Below the pieces are notes generated by a model. It worked only from the letters and a program-made list of their open reading frames with translations. It had not been told where the DNA came from and made no database searches. The position numbers and the translations under genes were made by a program. From CAZTPH01 sp031552655 (GTDB taxonomy: Bacteria > Pseudomonadota > Gammaproteobacteria > UBA9339), in contig JAVBML010000075.1 of the NCBI GenBank assembly GCA_031552655.1, forward strand, positions 1 through 24,149: a DNA stretch of 24,149 nt. Direction: 5' to 3'. The number at the start of each line of letters is the position of its first letter. The first letter of the stretch is position 1. Shown piece by piece: positions 1 to 7,675 of this stretch.

Positions 1-228
1 ACTCTCCTTTCTCTCCCAGTTTAACTCTCCCTGTACCACTAAATCCTGATCTCCCAGGGTCTTGCCGGGGAAATAGCAGATCTCATCCTGGCACTTCACT
101 TCTTTGAGCCTTTCTCCATTTAGATAGATAACTCCCTCTTCAGCACCGGAGATAAAGGCCGGACATAGAATACCGAGACTAAAAATTGTAGGGATTAAAA
201 TTGCAAGACTCTTGGCATAGGATTTCAT
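1..228 (-). CDS. Secreted haemagglutinin-like protein, N-terminus only (runs off window)
   Basis: The first 76 codons read from an ATG at 228 leftwards without a stop. The start has a good ribosome binding site (GAGGTG, 6 bases upstream). Residues 1 to about 28 form a signal peptide: basic start (MKSYAK), hydrophobic core, small residues near FISGA. The exported part has a Cys-containing stretch, CYFPGKTLGDQDLVVQG, followed by ELNW. This matches the segment CFFPDKSISDQDIYIEN...ISW of the divergent gene at 445-1500, so the two are paralogues transcribed away from each other. By analogy with that neighbour, the missing remainder probably holds a filamentous-haemagglutinin-type beta-helix. Paralogy is seen directly; adhesin function is inference. 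Confidence 0.72.
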   Translation of the reverse strand, partial: MKSYAKSLAILIPTIFSLGILCPAFISGAEEGVIYLNGERLKEVKCQDEICYFPGKTLGDQDLVVQGELNWERKES

Positions 229-264
229 GGCGCACCTCTTCTTTTGGTATTAGCTAGTGACATC

Positions 265-273
265 ATCGTAGCA
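265..273 (-). promoter_or_regulatory. Extended -10 promoter of the leftward haemagglutinin-like gene
   Basis: On the minus strand the sequence TGCTACGAT fits an extended -10 element (TGnTAnnnT), about 37 bases before the ATG at 228. The surrounding 13 bases, TATGCTACRATGA, are the same as at the divergent gene's promoter at 382-390, supporting co-regulation. No convincing -35 is visible. Confidence 0.5.
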
Positions 274-381
274 TATTATCTTCGGCATTCGTAATTCGTT
301 TTGCCTATATCTTTCCTTAGATTTCCCCCTAAATTGATTTCTTACCAGTTAATTTCCCCATGGTATTTTGATTAAATATTA

Positions 382-390
382 TGCTACAAT
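382..390 (+). promoter_or_regulatory. Extended -10 promoter of the rightward haemagglutinin-like gene
   Basis: TGCTACAAT matches an extended -10 (TGnTAnnnT) and predicts a transcript starting near 397, giving a leader of about 48 bases before the ATG at 445. No good -35 lies 16-18 bases upstream, as expected for an extended -10 promoter. It shares a 13-base core with the divergent promoter at 265-273. Confidence 0.5.
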
Positions 391-444
391 GACAACCATA
401 GCATTCCCTAGTTCAAATTTCCTAATTAATAGGAGGAAACGATC

Positions 445-1500
445 ATGACATATTCTAAAACAATAAAATCTCTATTTTTGATAGGGTTCATATTATGGCA
501 AGGAGGATGCTGGCAAATATCTATTTATGCCAATGATTTGGAAGATGCAATTAGAAATATTAGGGGTAGAGAAAGTCAGTTTTGCACTGAGAAAAATGTG
601 GATAATGGCCAAAATATTGACGTAGAAACTAATTGTTTTTTCCCCGATAAAAGTATCTCTGACCAGGATATTTATATAGAAAATCAAATTAGTTGGCATA
701 CGGATAGTAATCTAATAATACGCACAAGGAAAAACATTATCTTCAAAAGTGGAGGGAAGATAATAAACAATGGTCATGGATCAGTGGTTCTGATGGCTGG
801 AATGGAGCCAGGAAAAACTAAACCCTACGATGGCACGGTAATGTTTGAAGAGCCATCACAAATAGAAATGCTTCGAGGAGGAAAAGTTAAAATTTACTAC
901 AATCCTTCCAAGGGTAAGGAACGACATAAATACCATAATCCCACGATTTTTAGCACTAAATTACCGAGATTAAAGATAGAGAGCTATATGCTAGTTAATA
1001 GTGTCTATGATCTCCAGGGTATAACGGCCTGCCTAAGCTGCAACTACGCACTTAGTCAAAACATAGATGCATCAATTACAAAAACTTGGAATGATGGCAA
1101 GGGATTTATCCCCATTAAAGGTAGTGATCATACTCCCTTTTCTGGTAGTTTGTATGGGAATAATTATACCATAGAAAATTTATATATTAATCGACCCGAG
1201 GAAGATATGGTGGGATTATTTGGTAGCGTAACAGGTTATAACGAATATTTTAGCAAAATAAAACACCTAAATTTAAATAATGTATTTATTAGAGGTAAAA
1301 CATGCGTAGCGGTCATTGCCCATACTACGGGAATAGAGGTGGATGATATTCACCTTAAAAACGAAGATATTAGGGGAGAGAGTAAGGTAGGTTTTGTCAT
1401 GGGCTGTATTTTGAATAATAGCCACAAAAATATTTCCGCCAGTAGTACTATGGATTCCCAAAAATTGATTGGATCCTGTTTGCGCTGTAAAAATGATTAG
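445..1500 (+). CDS. Secreted filamentous-haemagglutinin/GLUG-like protein
   Basis: Translation starts at an ATG with a near-ideal Shine-Dalgarno (AGGAGG). Residues 1-29 look like a signal peptide ending around SIYA, so the protein is probably exported. Residues 50-185 resemble the start of filamentous-haemagglutinin beta-helices: short alternating strands such as NLIIRTRKNIIFKSGGKI, then GSVVLMAGMEPG and YDGTVMFEEPSQIEM. Residues 195-330 resemble GLUG-type repeats (FIPI, PFSGSLYGNNYTIENLYI, VGLFGSV). At 351 residues it is far shorter than typical adhesins of this class, and it stops soon after one GLUG-like unit, so it may be a truncated family member or a small secreted one. It is a paralogue of the divergent gene at 1-228. 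The broken subtilase follows 17 bases downstream, suggesting one transcript. Role inferred: surface or host-contact protein. Confidence 0.7.
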   Translation: MTYSKTIKSLFLIGFILWQGGCWQISIYANDLEDAIRNIRGRESQFCTEKNVDNGQNIDVETNCFFPDKSISDQDIYIENQISWHTDSNLIIRTRKNIIFKSGGKIINNGHGSVVLMAGMEPGKTKPYDGTVMFEEPSQIEMLRGGKVKIYYNPSKGKERHKYHNPTIFSTKLPRLKIESYMLVNSVYDLQGITACLSCNYALSQNIDASITKTWNDGKGFIPIKGSDHTPFSGSLYGNNYTIENLYINRPEEDMVGLFGSVTGYNEYFSKIKHLNLNNVFIRGKTCVAVIAHTTGIEVDDIHLKNEDIRGESKVGFVMGCILNNSHKNISASSTMDSQKLIGSCLRCKND

Positions 1501-1517
1501 GAGATAAAAATAGATAG

Positions 1518-2663
1518 ATGATTGGCAGAGTAGGTATTAATTTTGGAAATATTATTTTCCATGTGTCTACGTTAGTCTTGGTGATATCTATAATTGCAGT
1601 AGTGAGTTGCCATGGTAGTTCCAAGTTGGATATAGCGAAATATCCTTCCTATTTTTCCGTTGCAGCCTGGGAAGCCATTGTCAGTGCCAATGAGCGCAAT
1701 AATGGTGAAGCAGGAAGAACAATTATAGCAGTTATCGATGGTGACGTTGACTATGAGCGCTACTGTCTTCGAGGAAAGAATAATAAAAATTTACAACAAG
1801 GCATAGAGGGGAAAAATGAATACGCCGGTCAGGAGGGCATCAATCACGCAACCGCCATCGTGGGATTGATACTCGGGGATCATTGCGAATTACCACTGTG
1901 TAGACCAGTGGAGGAAAAATATCAGTGCACAGAGGAAAAAATAGTGGTGGCGGGAATAGTTCAAGATGTCACCATCGTAAATGCTCCTTCTCTCGATGGC
2001 GAACTTATGGAGAAAAGTGTGAAAAATTTAATCAGCGCCATAGATTTAAGTGCTGAAGAGAAAAAGGAGATAGCGACATGGGGTGAGGCTGCGGAAAGAA
2101 ATTTGCCGGTGCGCATAATTTTGAATCTTTCCGAGGGTCCAAATACTAGGGAAGTTATGTTGGAAGGGCTTCAGGAAAAATTGCTAATGCAAGTAGCTAC
2201 GGGATTAGATATCAATAAAGAGCAAGCCTACGATGATCTATTTTTAGCCTATTATTTAGCTAATAACATGACCTGGGTATTTCCAGACATTGATTTCCCG
2301 CAAATATCGCGGACGGAATTATTGGAATATTGGGCTAAATTTCAGTCTCAAAAAGAATCACTGGAGGCGGAAGTAAATCGTGCGCTGGAATATAGAGATA
2401 ACATTATGACATCGTATAAGGATGCCGTTAATAACCATATTTTGCCTAGGAAGGACTACTTTGTAATAGTAGTTGCCGCGGGCAACGATGGAGAGGAGCA
2501 AACTAATCTCACGGCGGGGCCTCTGTGGAAAGTGAAGACGGATAATGAACCAGTTATTGGCGTTGCGGCAGGTTGCGGCGATGGCTATAGAAGGTTATGT
2601 AGCCTTGAGCAGGGAGATATGTTTGACAGTGGCTATATGGCAATGAAGTTGTCGATATTTTAG
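1518..2663 (+). pseudogene. Subtilisin-like (S8) serine protease, 5' part of a frameshifted gene
   Basis: This 381-residue frame carries the first half of a subtilase. Residues 14-31 form a hydrophobic signal ending in VVSC, a plausible lipobox with Cys31, so the enzyme would be an exported lipoprotein. The catalytic Asp is D74 (AVIDGDVD), the His is H110 (GINHATAIVGLI) and the oxyanion-hole Asn sits in VVAAGNDG. A long insert (about residues 120-300, partly helical and charged) separates His from Asn. The catalytic Ser is missing: after GDMFDSGY the frame runs into a short unrelated tail and stops at 2663. Dropping two bases of TATAT at 2634-2638 joins it to the next frame and gives SGYGNEVVDILAPGG, ordinary subtilase sequence. 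The start ATG has a TAGGAGAT ribosome site and lies 17 bases after the haemagglutinin-like gene. Without the Ser, this product cannot be a protease. Confidence 0.8.
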
Positions 2664-3004
2664 CTCCCGGTGGTAATATTCCTGTAATGCTACCGGTGCA
2701 GCGCGATGACAATGTTGCTGCACAATCTCATTTCGGGGCAGCCACCATTGAACATGGTACTTCCTTTGCCGCTCCCTTGGTCACGGGGACATTGGCTTTA
2801 ATATCTCGTTGCAAGCCCCATGCGCCCATCAAAGAGATAAAAAGAATATTATTTGTTACTGCAGATAGATATTCAAATTTAGCAGAGAAAATTATTGAAG
2901 GTAAAGTTTTAAATATTAAGGCGGCCCTTGATCTCGCCTGCAAAAATGAACCGATGCCCAATAGTGAAGAACCAGATGATACAGAGCTAAAAAAAGAATT
3001 ATAG
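2639..3004 (+). pseudogene. Subtilisin-like (S8) serine protease, 3' part of the same gene
   Basis: This frame continues the subtilase from GNEVVDILAPGGNIP onwards. It contains the catalytic Ser motif EHGTSFAAPLVTG, with Ser encoded at 2762-2764, the usual helix after it, and a C-terminal domain ending in an acidic tail at 3004. The ATG at 2687 falls inside a conserved strand (GGNIPVMLPV) and has no ribosome site, so it is not a genuine start. The whole gene 1518-3004 would encode about 495 residues with a full Asp-His-Ser triad. No obvious terminator hairpin follows. Confidence 0.78.
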
Positions 3005-3304
3005 CACTAGGTGTCAAGGCTAGCTTTTAAATAGCGATATTTGCAGGCATTACTACGATCTTTATTTGGGGATGGGGAATTTAGAATTTTATGGCACAGA
3101 TTTCATCTTCGTTGTAATGTTTTAACTATGTACCCATCAAGGAGCTAATTTTCCAAATTAAATTTCAACTTAGGTAATGCTGGATTTTGTTTTTATAGTA
3201 ATAGTACTAGGTATATCCTCAAAAGTAGCTAGGAGAACATGAGATTGTTTAAATTTGCAGATAGGATTATTGTATAATATCTAGTAACTAAATATTAGGT
3301 ATAT
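3005..3304. other. Intergenic region, AT-rich, with a -10-like box
   Basis: No gene or RNA is recognisable here. The one notable element is a perfect TATAAT at 3273-3278, about 27 bases before the ATG at 3305. No -35 is found at the right spacing (TTGTTT at 3245 is 22 bases away), so the promoter call is weak. Confidence 0.4.
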
Positions 3305-3442
3305 ATGTGTCGTAGCTGTAGGGCTCATAATCTTTTTGTTGGAAAAAATATTTTTTTGCTGCTGGTTGTCTTTGGAATAACAGTAGGGGCTGGGAGATTC
3401 GCATCAGCCAATGACCAAGATTTTTTTCTAGCATCTCTTTAG
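3305..3442 (+). pseudogene. Detached signal-peptide start of the OTU/HEPN-like protein
   Basis: A 45-codon frame opens at an ATG with AGG seven bases upstream. It encodes a classic export signal: basic start, hydrophobic core IFLLLVVFGITVGAG, and the cleavage site FASA before NDQDFF. It ends at TAG 3440-3442. A run of seven T at 3421-3427 lies at codons 39-41; adding one T there (or losing two) reads NDQDFFSSISLAQGVNLAY and continues without a stop into the frame ending at 6441. That frame is open from 3415 onwards. I therefore read 3305-6441 as one gene of about 1045 residues with a frameshift in the tract. It could be a real mutation, a reversible slippage switch or a sequencing error. Confidence 0.75.
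3421..3427 (+). repeat. T7 homopolymer at the frameshift point
   Basis: Seven consecutive T separate the signal-peptide frame from the OTU-protein frame. Seven T put the two out of frame; eight (or five) would join them. Its position directly after the predicted signal-peptide cleavage site means slippage would decide whether the protein is exported or made at all. Confidence 0.7.
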
Positions 3443-3483
3443 CCCAGGGTGTAAACCTAGCGTATTGTTATGAAGCTAGAGAT

Positions 3484-6441
3484 GTGGAAATATTTTTGTA
3501 CTCGCTGCTGTGGGAGGATGAGCCGCATAGCGAAAATATTTTACTATCGACGGTAGGTGACGAAGGTCCTGAGTTAGAAATGCAGCTGCGCAATGACTAT
3601 GGACGCTATGCTAAGAGGTTAGCAAAGTATAGTTTGGTACCAGCTAGGAATGTTTTAGTTTCCCTATGTTTGACTCAAGCTCACCGTTGGGTGGGACTAA
3701 TAGTTAGATTAAACGAATTTAATCAAGTATGGTGCATTTATTACATTGTTCCTCGGGATACTGTCATGCCTGTCAACATAATATCCATGCTAGAGAAAAT
3801 TTACGGGAAGGCAACCAAGGTCAAGAATGTTGCCATGCGAGATGCTGGCGAGTTGAATCGATGGGTTTTAAGTAATCTAGGGCGGCGGTATCAAAATGAA
3901 ATTATGCTGCAGCGTTGTGAAGGTTCGGAGCCCAATGACAATGAAGTTACCGATGGCAAAACTTTGCATCTGTTGGTGCGTTGGCTAGTACATGACCAAG
4001 TTTATGGCCTGCAGGAAACGCTCGCAGTGCGTAGAGATACTTTGCACAATATCGTAATAACCGTAGGATTGCTATCTCAAAAATTAAAAGCAAAATACAC
4101 TGATAATGATGGTAGCAGCATCTGGAGAGATCTAGAGTTTTTGAACAAACTATTATTGCCACCATCCCATGGTGCCGCTCATAGATATCGCTCCATGGCG
4201 GATGATAGTTTAGGGGCTATCATGGATGAAGATTTACCAAAATTGCTATCTATGCTACGAGAGATCCCTGCCGTAGAAGCGTTGGCGGTGGTGCCAGCAG
4301 AGGGAGAAAAATCTATAAAAAATACCCATGTCTTACACAATATTTATGTCACGGCGAATTTTTATCGAGATCTAGAATCTCTAAATAATATTATTAGATA
4401 TATATCTATTTGTGAATCAAAGGATTTTAACATTGCTACACCTCTAGGTAAATTTGCTCTTTTTAGGACATTGGAGATTCTCGGTGAAGCAGGAAGCGAC
4501 AAAAATCTGACTATGACTACTAAAAATAGATGTAGGATTACCATAGATTGGAATCTTTTATATAGTGTACGCAATAGCTTGGCTCACGGTGAGTGGGATA
4601 GGGAGGCAAAAAAATTACCTGAAAATATACAAGGTGCGGATTTTAACGCGATATTAAGGGAACTAACAGCTATTAAAGAAGAAATGTTGTCACTACAGAA
4701 ATTACTAAGTGCATTAGATGGCAACATGACAGCTATTTTGCAACATTACCAAGAGAACCCCAGTATTACAAAGCAAACCCCTGCGGCCATACAATTACTT
4801 GAGAAAGAGGAATTGGTTGATAGAGGATTTATTACATCGCAGCAATTTACTGACTTAAAAGGAAATATAGTAAATATGACAAGAGGTATAGCGGGGAGAG
4901 TGAGAAAGGAGCTTGGGGAAGAACATTTTAAGCCTAAACAAAACTGCGATACTGAGCAAGAGCTAAAAACAGCTAGCTATCTAAAGGGTATAATAAAAAA
5001 TATTAATGACCTAGAACAAAAGGAGGAAGCACAGCGCGCAAGCATGAAGAAAAATTTATCTGCAATAAGAAAGTTAGCTACCCAGTTACCCAAGGAACCT
5101 AAGCAAGAGTCTATAGAAGATTTTGATAAAATATATATGATTGCCAAGGATGCTATAACTAAGTTAGGTAAGATATTAGCTCAATTACCATCAGGATCAT
5201 ATATGCGCACGATGAATCGAGCCTTTGCTGAGAGGTATGCATTTGTCGTGCATGAGAAATTAACAATATCTTCGGATGCATATAATTCTGCTTCGGAAAT
5301 TATAAGAAAATATCTAGTGAAGCATAAAAAGCTAGCAGAAAATGCGCAAGGATTAATGGTTCCTCTGAGTGTGTTTTTACCGTCACCATTAACTATGGCA
5401 GATAAATTAGCGGAGGCAACATTAGAAAGTCAAAAATTAGATTTATCAATATCAGATGAGGAGATTCTGCAGCTTGTATGTAATGCAGGAACATCTGTGA
5501 TAGAAGAAACTGAAGACTTTGCCGCATTGATTACTTTAGGGGCCCAACTGCAAAATGATCAAGTGCGTTTCGCGGCAGCTGAATATATGATTGGTCGCAT
5601 CTACTCCTATCTGAATAGCCTATATCGTGCCCAGGCACTAGCATTGGAAGAGCAGTTGGAAATACATACCCTAAGGAACTTTTTACAGCATGGAAATGTA
5701 TATGTTGACATATCACCCCTAACTTCCGAGGAGATGGTGGTTAGATATGGTAGCTTATTTAATAGTTGGATAGGATCAGAGAAGTTGCAAAAATCTATGA
5801 CCAATTCTCTAGCATATAATGCTGGAAGGTATGGATTTACTTTGGAGCAAGTTCCCGGTGACGGTAACTGTTTTTTTCATGCGGTGTTGGAACAGCTCGA
5901 GCGCCTAGGATTAGCAAGTGACTGGAATCATAGGAGCTTGCGGGAGTTGGCCGTGAATCATATGCGGGAATATCCTGCTGAGTATATTGATAGTATTACT
6001 GGTAACGATATAGAACGCTATATTACCAGCATGGGGAAGGATGGAACATACGCGAATCATCAGGTGCTAGTTGCTTTAGCTCGGGCTTTGGATATGAATC
6101 TGGTGGCTATTAGAGATGATGATATATCTCCCCAAGTCATCAGAAGATCGCCTACCCAAGGTGCTTCTACGCTATATTTGGGATACCAGGCGACGGTGGA
6201 GCACTATCAGTCGTTAGTGCCTTCGCTGGTACCATTACCCAATGTTACCTCCGTTGCTACCATCTTGGATGGGGCAACGGCAGATTCTTGGAGGAGTAGT
6301 AATCATGTTAACCATGGTGATAATTATCATAACGTTACCGCTGAAACAAGTGAAAATGTAGAACCATTGATGGTAACTTTATTACCGCAGGTTACTGCTG
6401 CCGCCAGTTCCTCTCTGCTTTTTAATGCTGCTGCTAAGTAA
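3484..6441 (+). CDS. Large OTU-family cysteine protease with two HEPN-like motifs (body of a frameshifted secreted protein)
   Basis: Residue numbers count from the GTG at 3484, which has no ribosome site and is probably not the natural start; the real one is likely the ATG at 3305. Residues 786-915 form an OTU domain, a papain-like fold that in known members cuts ubiquitin chains: PGDGNCFFHAV gives D793 and Cys796, GTYANHQVLVALA is the conserved middle, and VEHYQSL gives His907. The region around residues 283-400 resembles HepT/DUF86-type HEPN domains: FRTLEILGEAG, then DWNLLYSVRNSLAH, where R363 to H368 is an Rx4H motif. A second, RNFLQH (R731-H736), follows AAEYMIGRIYSYLNSL. Between them is a helical, probably coiled-coil region (390-560). 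Residues 1-110 contain AHRWVGLIVRL, faintly like other clan CA/CE proteases. Likely a secreted effector or toxin; the stop overlaps ackA by 8 bp, tail to tail. Confidence 0.8.
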   Translation: MEIFLYSLLWEDEPHSENILLSTVGDEGPELEMQLRNDYGRYAKRLAKYSLVPARNVLVSLCLTQAHRWVGLIVRLNEFNQVWCIYYIVPRDTVMPVNIISMLEKIYGKATKVKNVAMRDAGELNRWVLSNLGRRYQNEIMLQRCEGSEPNDNEVTDGKTLHLLVRWLVHDQVYGLQETLAVRRDTLHNIVITVGLLSQKLKAKYTDNDGSSIWRDLEFLNKLLLPPSHGAAHRYRSMADDSLGAIMDEDLPKLLSMLREIPAVEALAVVPAEGEKSIKNTHVLHNIYVTANFYRDLESLNNIIRYISICESKDFNIATPLGKFALFRTLEILGEAGSDKNLTMTTKNRCRITIDWNLLYSVRNSLAHGEWDREAKKLPENIQGADFNAILRELTAIKEEMLSLQKLLSALDGNMTAILQHYQENPSITKQTPAAIQLLEKEELVDRGFITSQQFTDLKGNIVNMTRGIAGRVRKELGEEHFKPKQNCDTEQELKTASYLKGIIKNINDLEQKEEAQRASMKKNLSAIRKLATQLPKEPKQESIEDFDKIYMIAKDAITKLGKILAQLPSGSYMRTMNRAFAERYAFVVHEKLTISSDAYNSASEIIRKYLVKHKKLAENAQGLMVPLSVFLPSPLTMADKLAEATLESQKLDLSISDEEILQLVCNAGTSVIEETEDFAALITLGAQLQNDQVRFAAAEYMIGRIYSYLNSLYRAQALALEEQLEIHTLRNFLQHGNVYVDISPLTSEEMVVRYGSLFNSWIGSEKLQKSMTNSLAYNAGRYGFTLEQVPGDGNCFFHAVLEQLERLGLASDWNHRSLRELAVNHMREYPAEYIDSITGNDIERYITSMGKDGTYANHQVLVALARALDMNLVAIRDDDISPQVIRRSPTQGASTLYLGYQATVEHYQSLVPSLVPLPNVTSVATILDGATADSWRSSNHVNHGDNYHNVTAETSENVEPLMVTLLPQVTAAASSSLLFNAAAK

Positions 6442-7621
6442 CTAGTGCTGCAGCATCCTGGGCAATCATTAGCTCCTCATTGGTGGGTACAACCATGGCG
6501 ATGGTGCTGGACTCGGTGGTAATAATGCCATTGCTATGTTTACCGTTGGTTTGATTGCGTTCTTGATCAACGGTGAAGCCTAGGGCGCTTAGCCATTGCA
6601 AAGTTCCTTTGCGTATTACACGGGAATTTTCACCGATGCCACCGGTAAAAACCAAGGCATCTAATCTTCCCAGGGGTGCTAGATAGGATGCAATGTACTT
6701 AGCGAGGCGGTAGCAAAAAATTTCCAAAGCTAATTTACAACGCCTATCTCCCTTTTCCGCCTGGGTTTCTATGGGTCTTAGATCTGAATCGATGCCAGAT
6801 AGTCCCAGCATGCCACTTTTTTTATTTAGTAGGGTAGCTATGTCCGTCGCAGTGTAATCCAGGTGTTCCGCTAAATATTGGTATAATCCTGGATCAACGT
6901 CACCGGAACGTGTGCCCATCACTAGACCTTCGAGGGGAGTTAATCCCATGGAGGTATCCATGCTTTTGCCATTTAATATGGCAGCGGTACTGCAGCCATT
7001 ACCTAGGTGGGCCGTAACCATGGCACAGTGGTGCAAATCTTTACCGAGGAGCGTTGCCGCTGCTTTGCTAACGAAGCGATGGCTGGTACCATGGAAACCA
7101 TAGCGTCGAATGCGATGATCTTGGTATAGCTCATAGGGAATGGGGTAGATGTAGGCCGTTTCAGGCATGGTTTGGTGAAAAGCGGTGTCAAATACCGCTA
7201 TTTGAGGTAAATTTGGAAAAGCCGCTGTGGCTTCTTCAATGCCCGTAATATTTGCTGGATTATGCAGCGGTGCTAGGGTAATGCAATGGCGAATTTCTCT
7301 TAGCACCTGTTCACCTATGACTGCCGAGGTAGTAAATTGTTCTCCTCCGTGTACCACGCGGTGGCCTACGGCTAGTAGACTCTCGGTAATCCCTCGGGAA
7401 GTGTTAATAATTTCAGTGATAAGACCCATGGATCCTTGGTAATCTATGTCGGGGAGCTCTCGTTCGGTGACCTGATCTCCCAGTTTATATCTAATATTAG
7501 CATTGGCGGAGCCAATTCTTTGGATCAAGCCGGATAGAGATAGTTCACCGGTGCTGGGGTTTATTACTGCAAATTTTATGGATGAGCTGCCGCAATTTAG
7601 AACAAGTACTAGATGTTTCAT
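6434..7621 (-). CDS. ackA: Acetate kinase
   Basis: Converts acetyl phosphate and ADP to acetate and ATP, or the reverse, in the cytoplasm. At 395 residues it matches the family length of about 400. Visible family motifs in order are VLNCGSSSIKF (phosphate-binding start), GHRVVHGG (substrate Arg), FDTAFHQTMP (catalytic Asp), RRYGFHGTSHR (His), AHLGNGCS, GTRSGDVDPG (transition-state Arg), FTGGIGEN (adenosine site) and TNEELMIA. The ATG at 7621 matches the expected N-terminus MKxLVLVLN. It lies 54 bases downstream of gyrB on the same strand and may be co-transcribed. Its usual partner pta is not in the window, so the acetyl-CoA-linked half of the pathway is either elsewhere or absent. The last 8 bases overlap the convergent OTU-protein gene. 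Confidence 0.97.
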   Translation of the reverse strand: MKHLVLVLNCGSSSIKFAVINPSTGELSLSGLIQRIGSANANIRYKLGDQVTERELPDIDYQGSMGLITEIINTSRGITESLLAVGHRVVHGGEQFTTSAVIGEQVLREIRHCITLAPLHNPANITGIEEATAAFPNLPQIAVFDTAFHQTMPETAYIYPIPYELYQDHRIRRYGFHGTSHRFVSKAAATLLGKDLHHCAMVTAHLGNGCSTAAILNGKSMDTSMGLTPLEGLVMGTRSGDVDPGLYQYLAEHLDYTATDIATLLNKKSGMLGLSGIDSDLRPIETQAEKGDRRCKLALEIFCYRLAKYIASYLAPLGRLDALVFTGGIGENSRVIRKGTLQWLSALGFTVDQERNQTNGKHSNGIITTESSTIAMVVPTNEELMIAQDAAALVT

Positions 7622-7675
7622 GGTAAAATTTATCCTAGAAAAATATTGGTGAATTAATATTAGTTGTCCCCATGG

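Noticed and set aside
3005..3304. tRNA or other RNA gene in the larger gaps
   Set aside because: No cloverleaf or conserved TTCGA/CCA pattern was found in this gap or in 22193-22315 and 23582-23939.
3484..3486. GTG as the true start of the OTU protein
   Set aside because: No ribosome site precedes it, and the frame is open back to 3415, where it can be joined to a signal peptide. Kept only as a coordinate for residue numbering.
6912..7442. Plus-strand frames inside ackA
   Set aside because: Shadows of an unmistakable acetate kinase on the minus strand.
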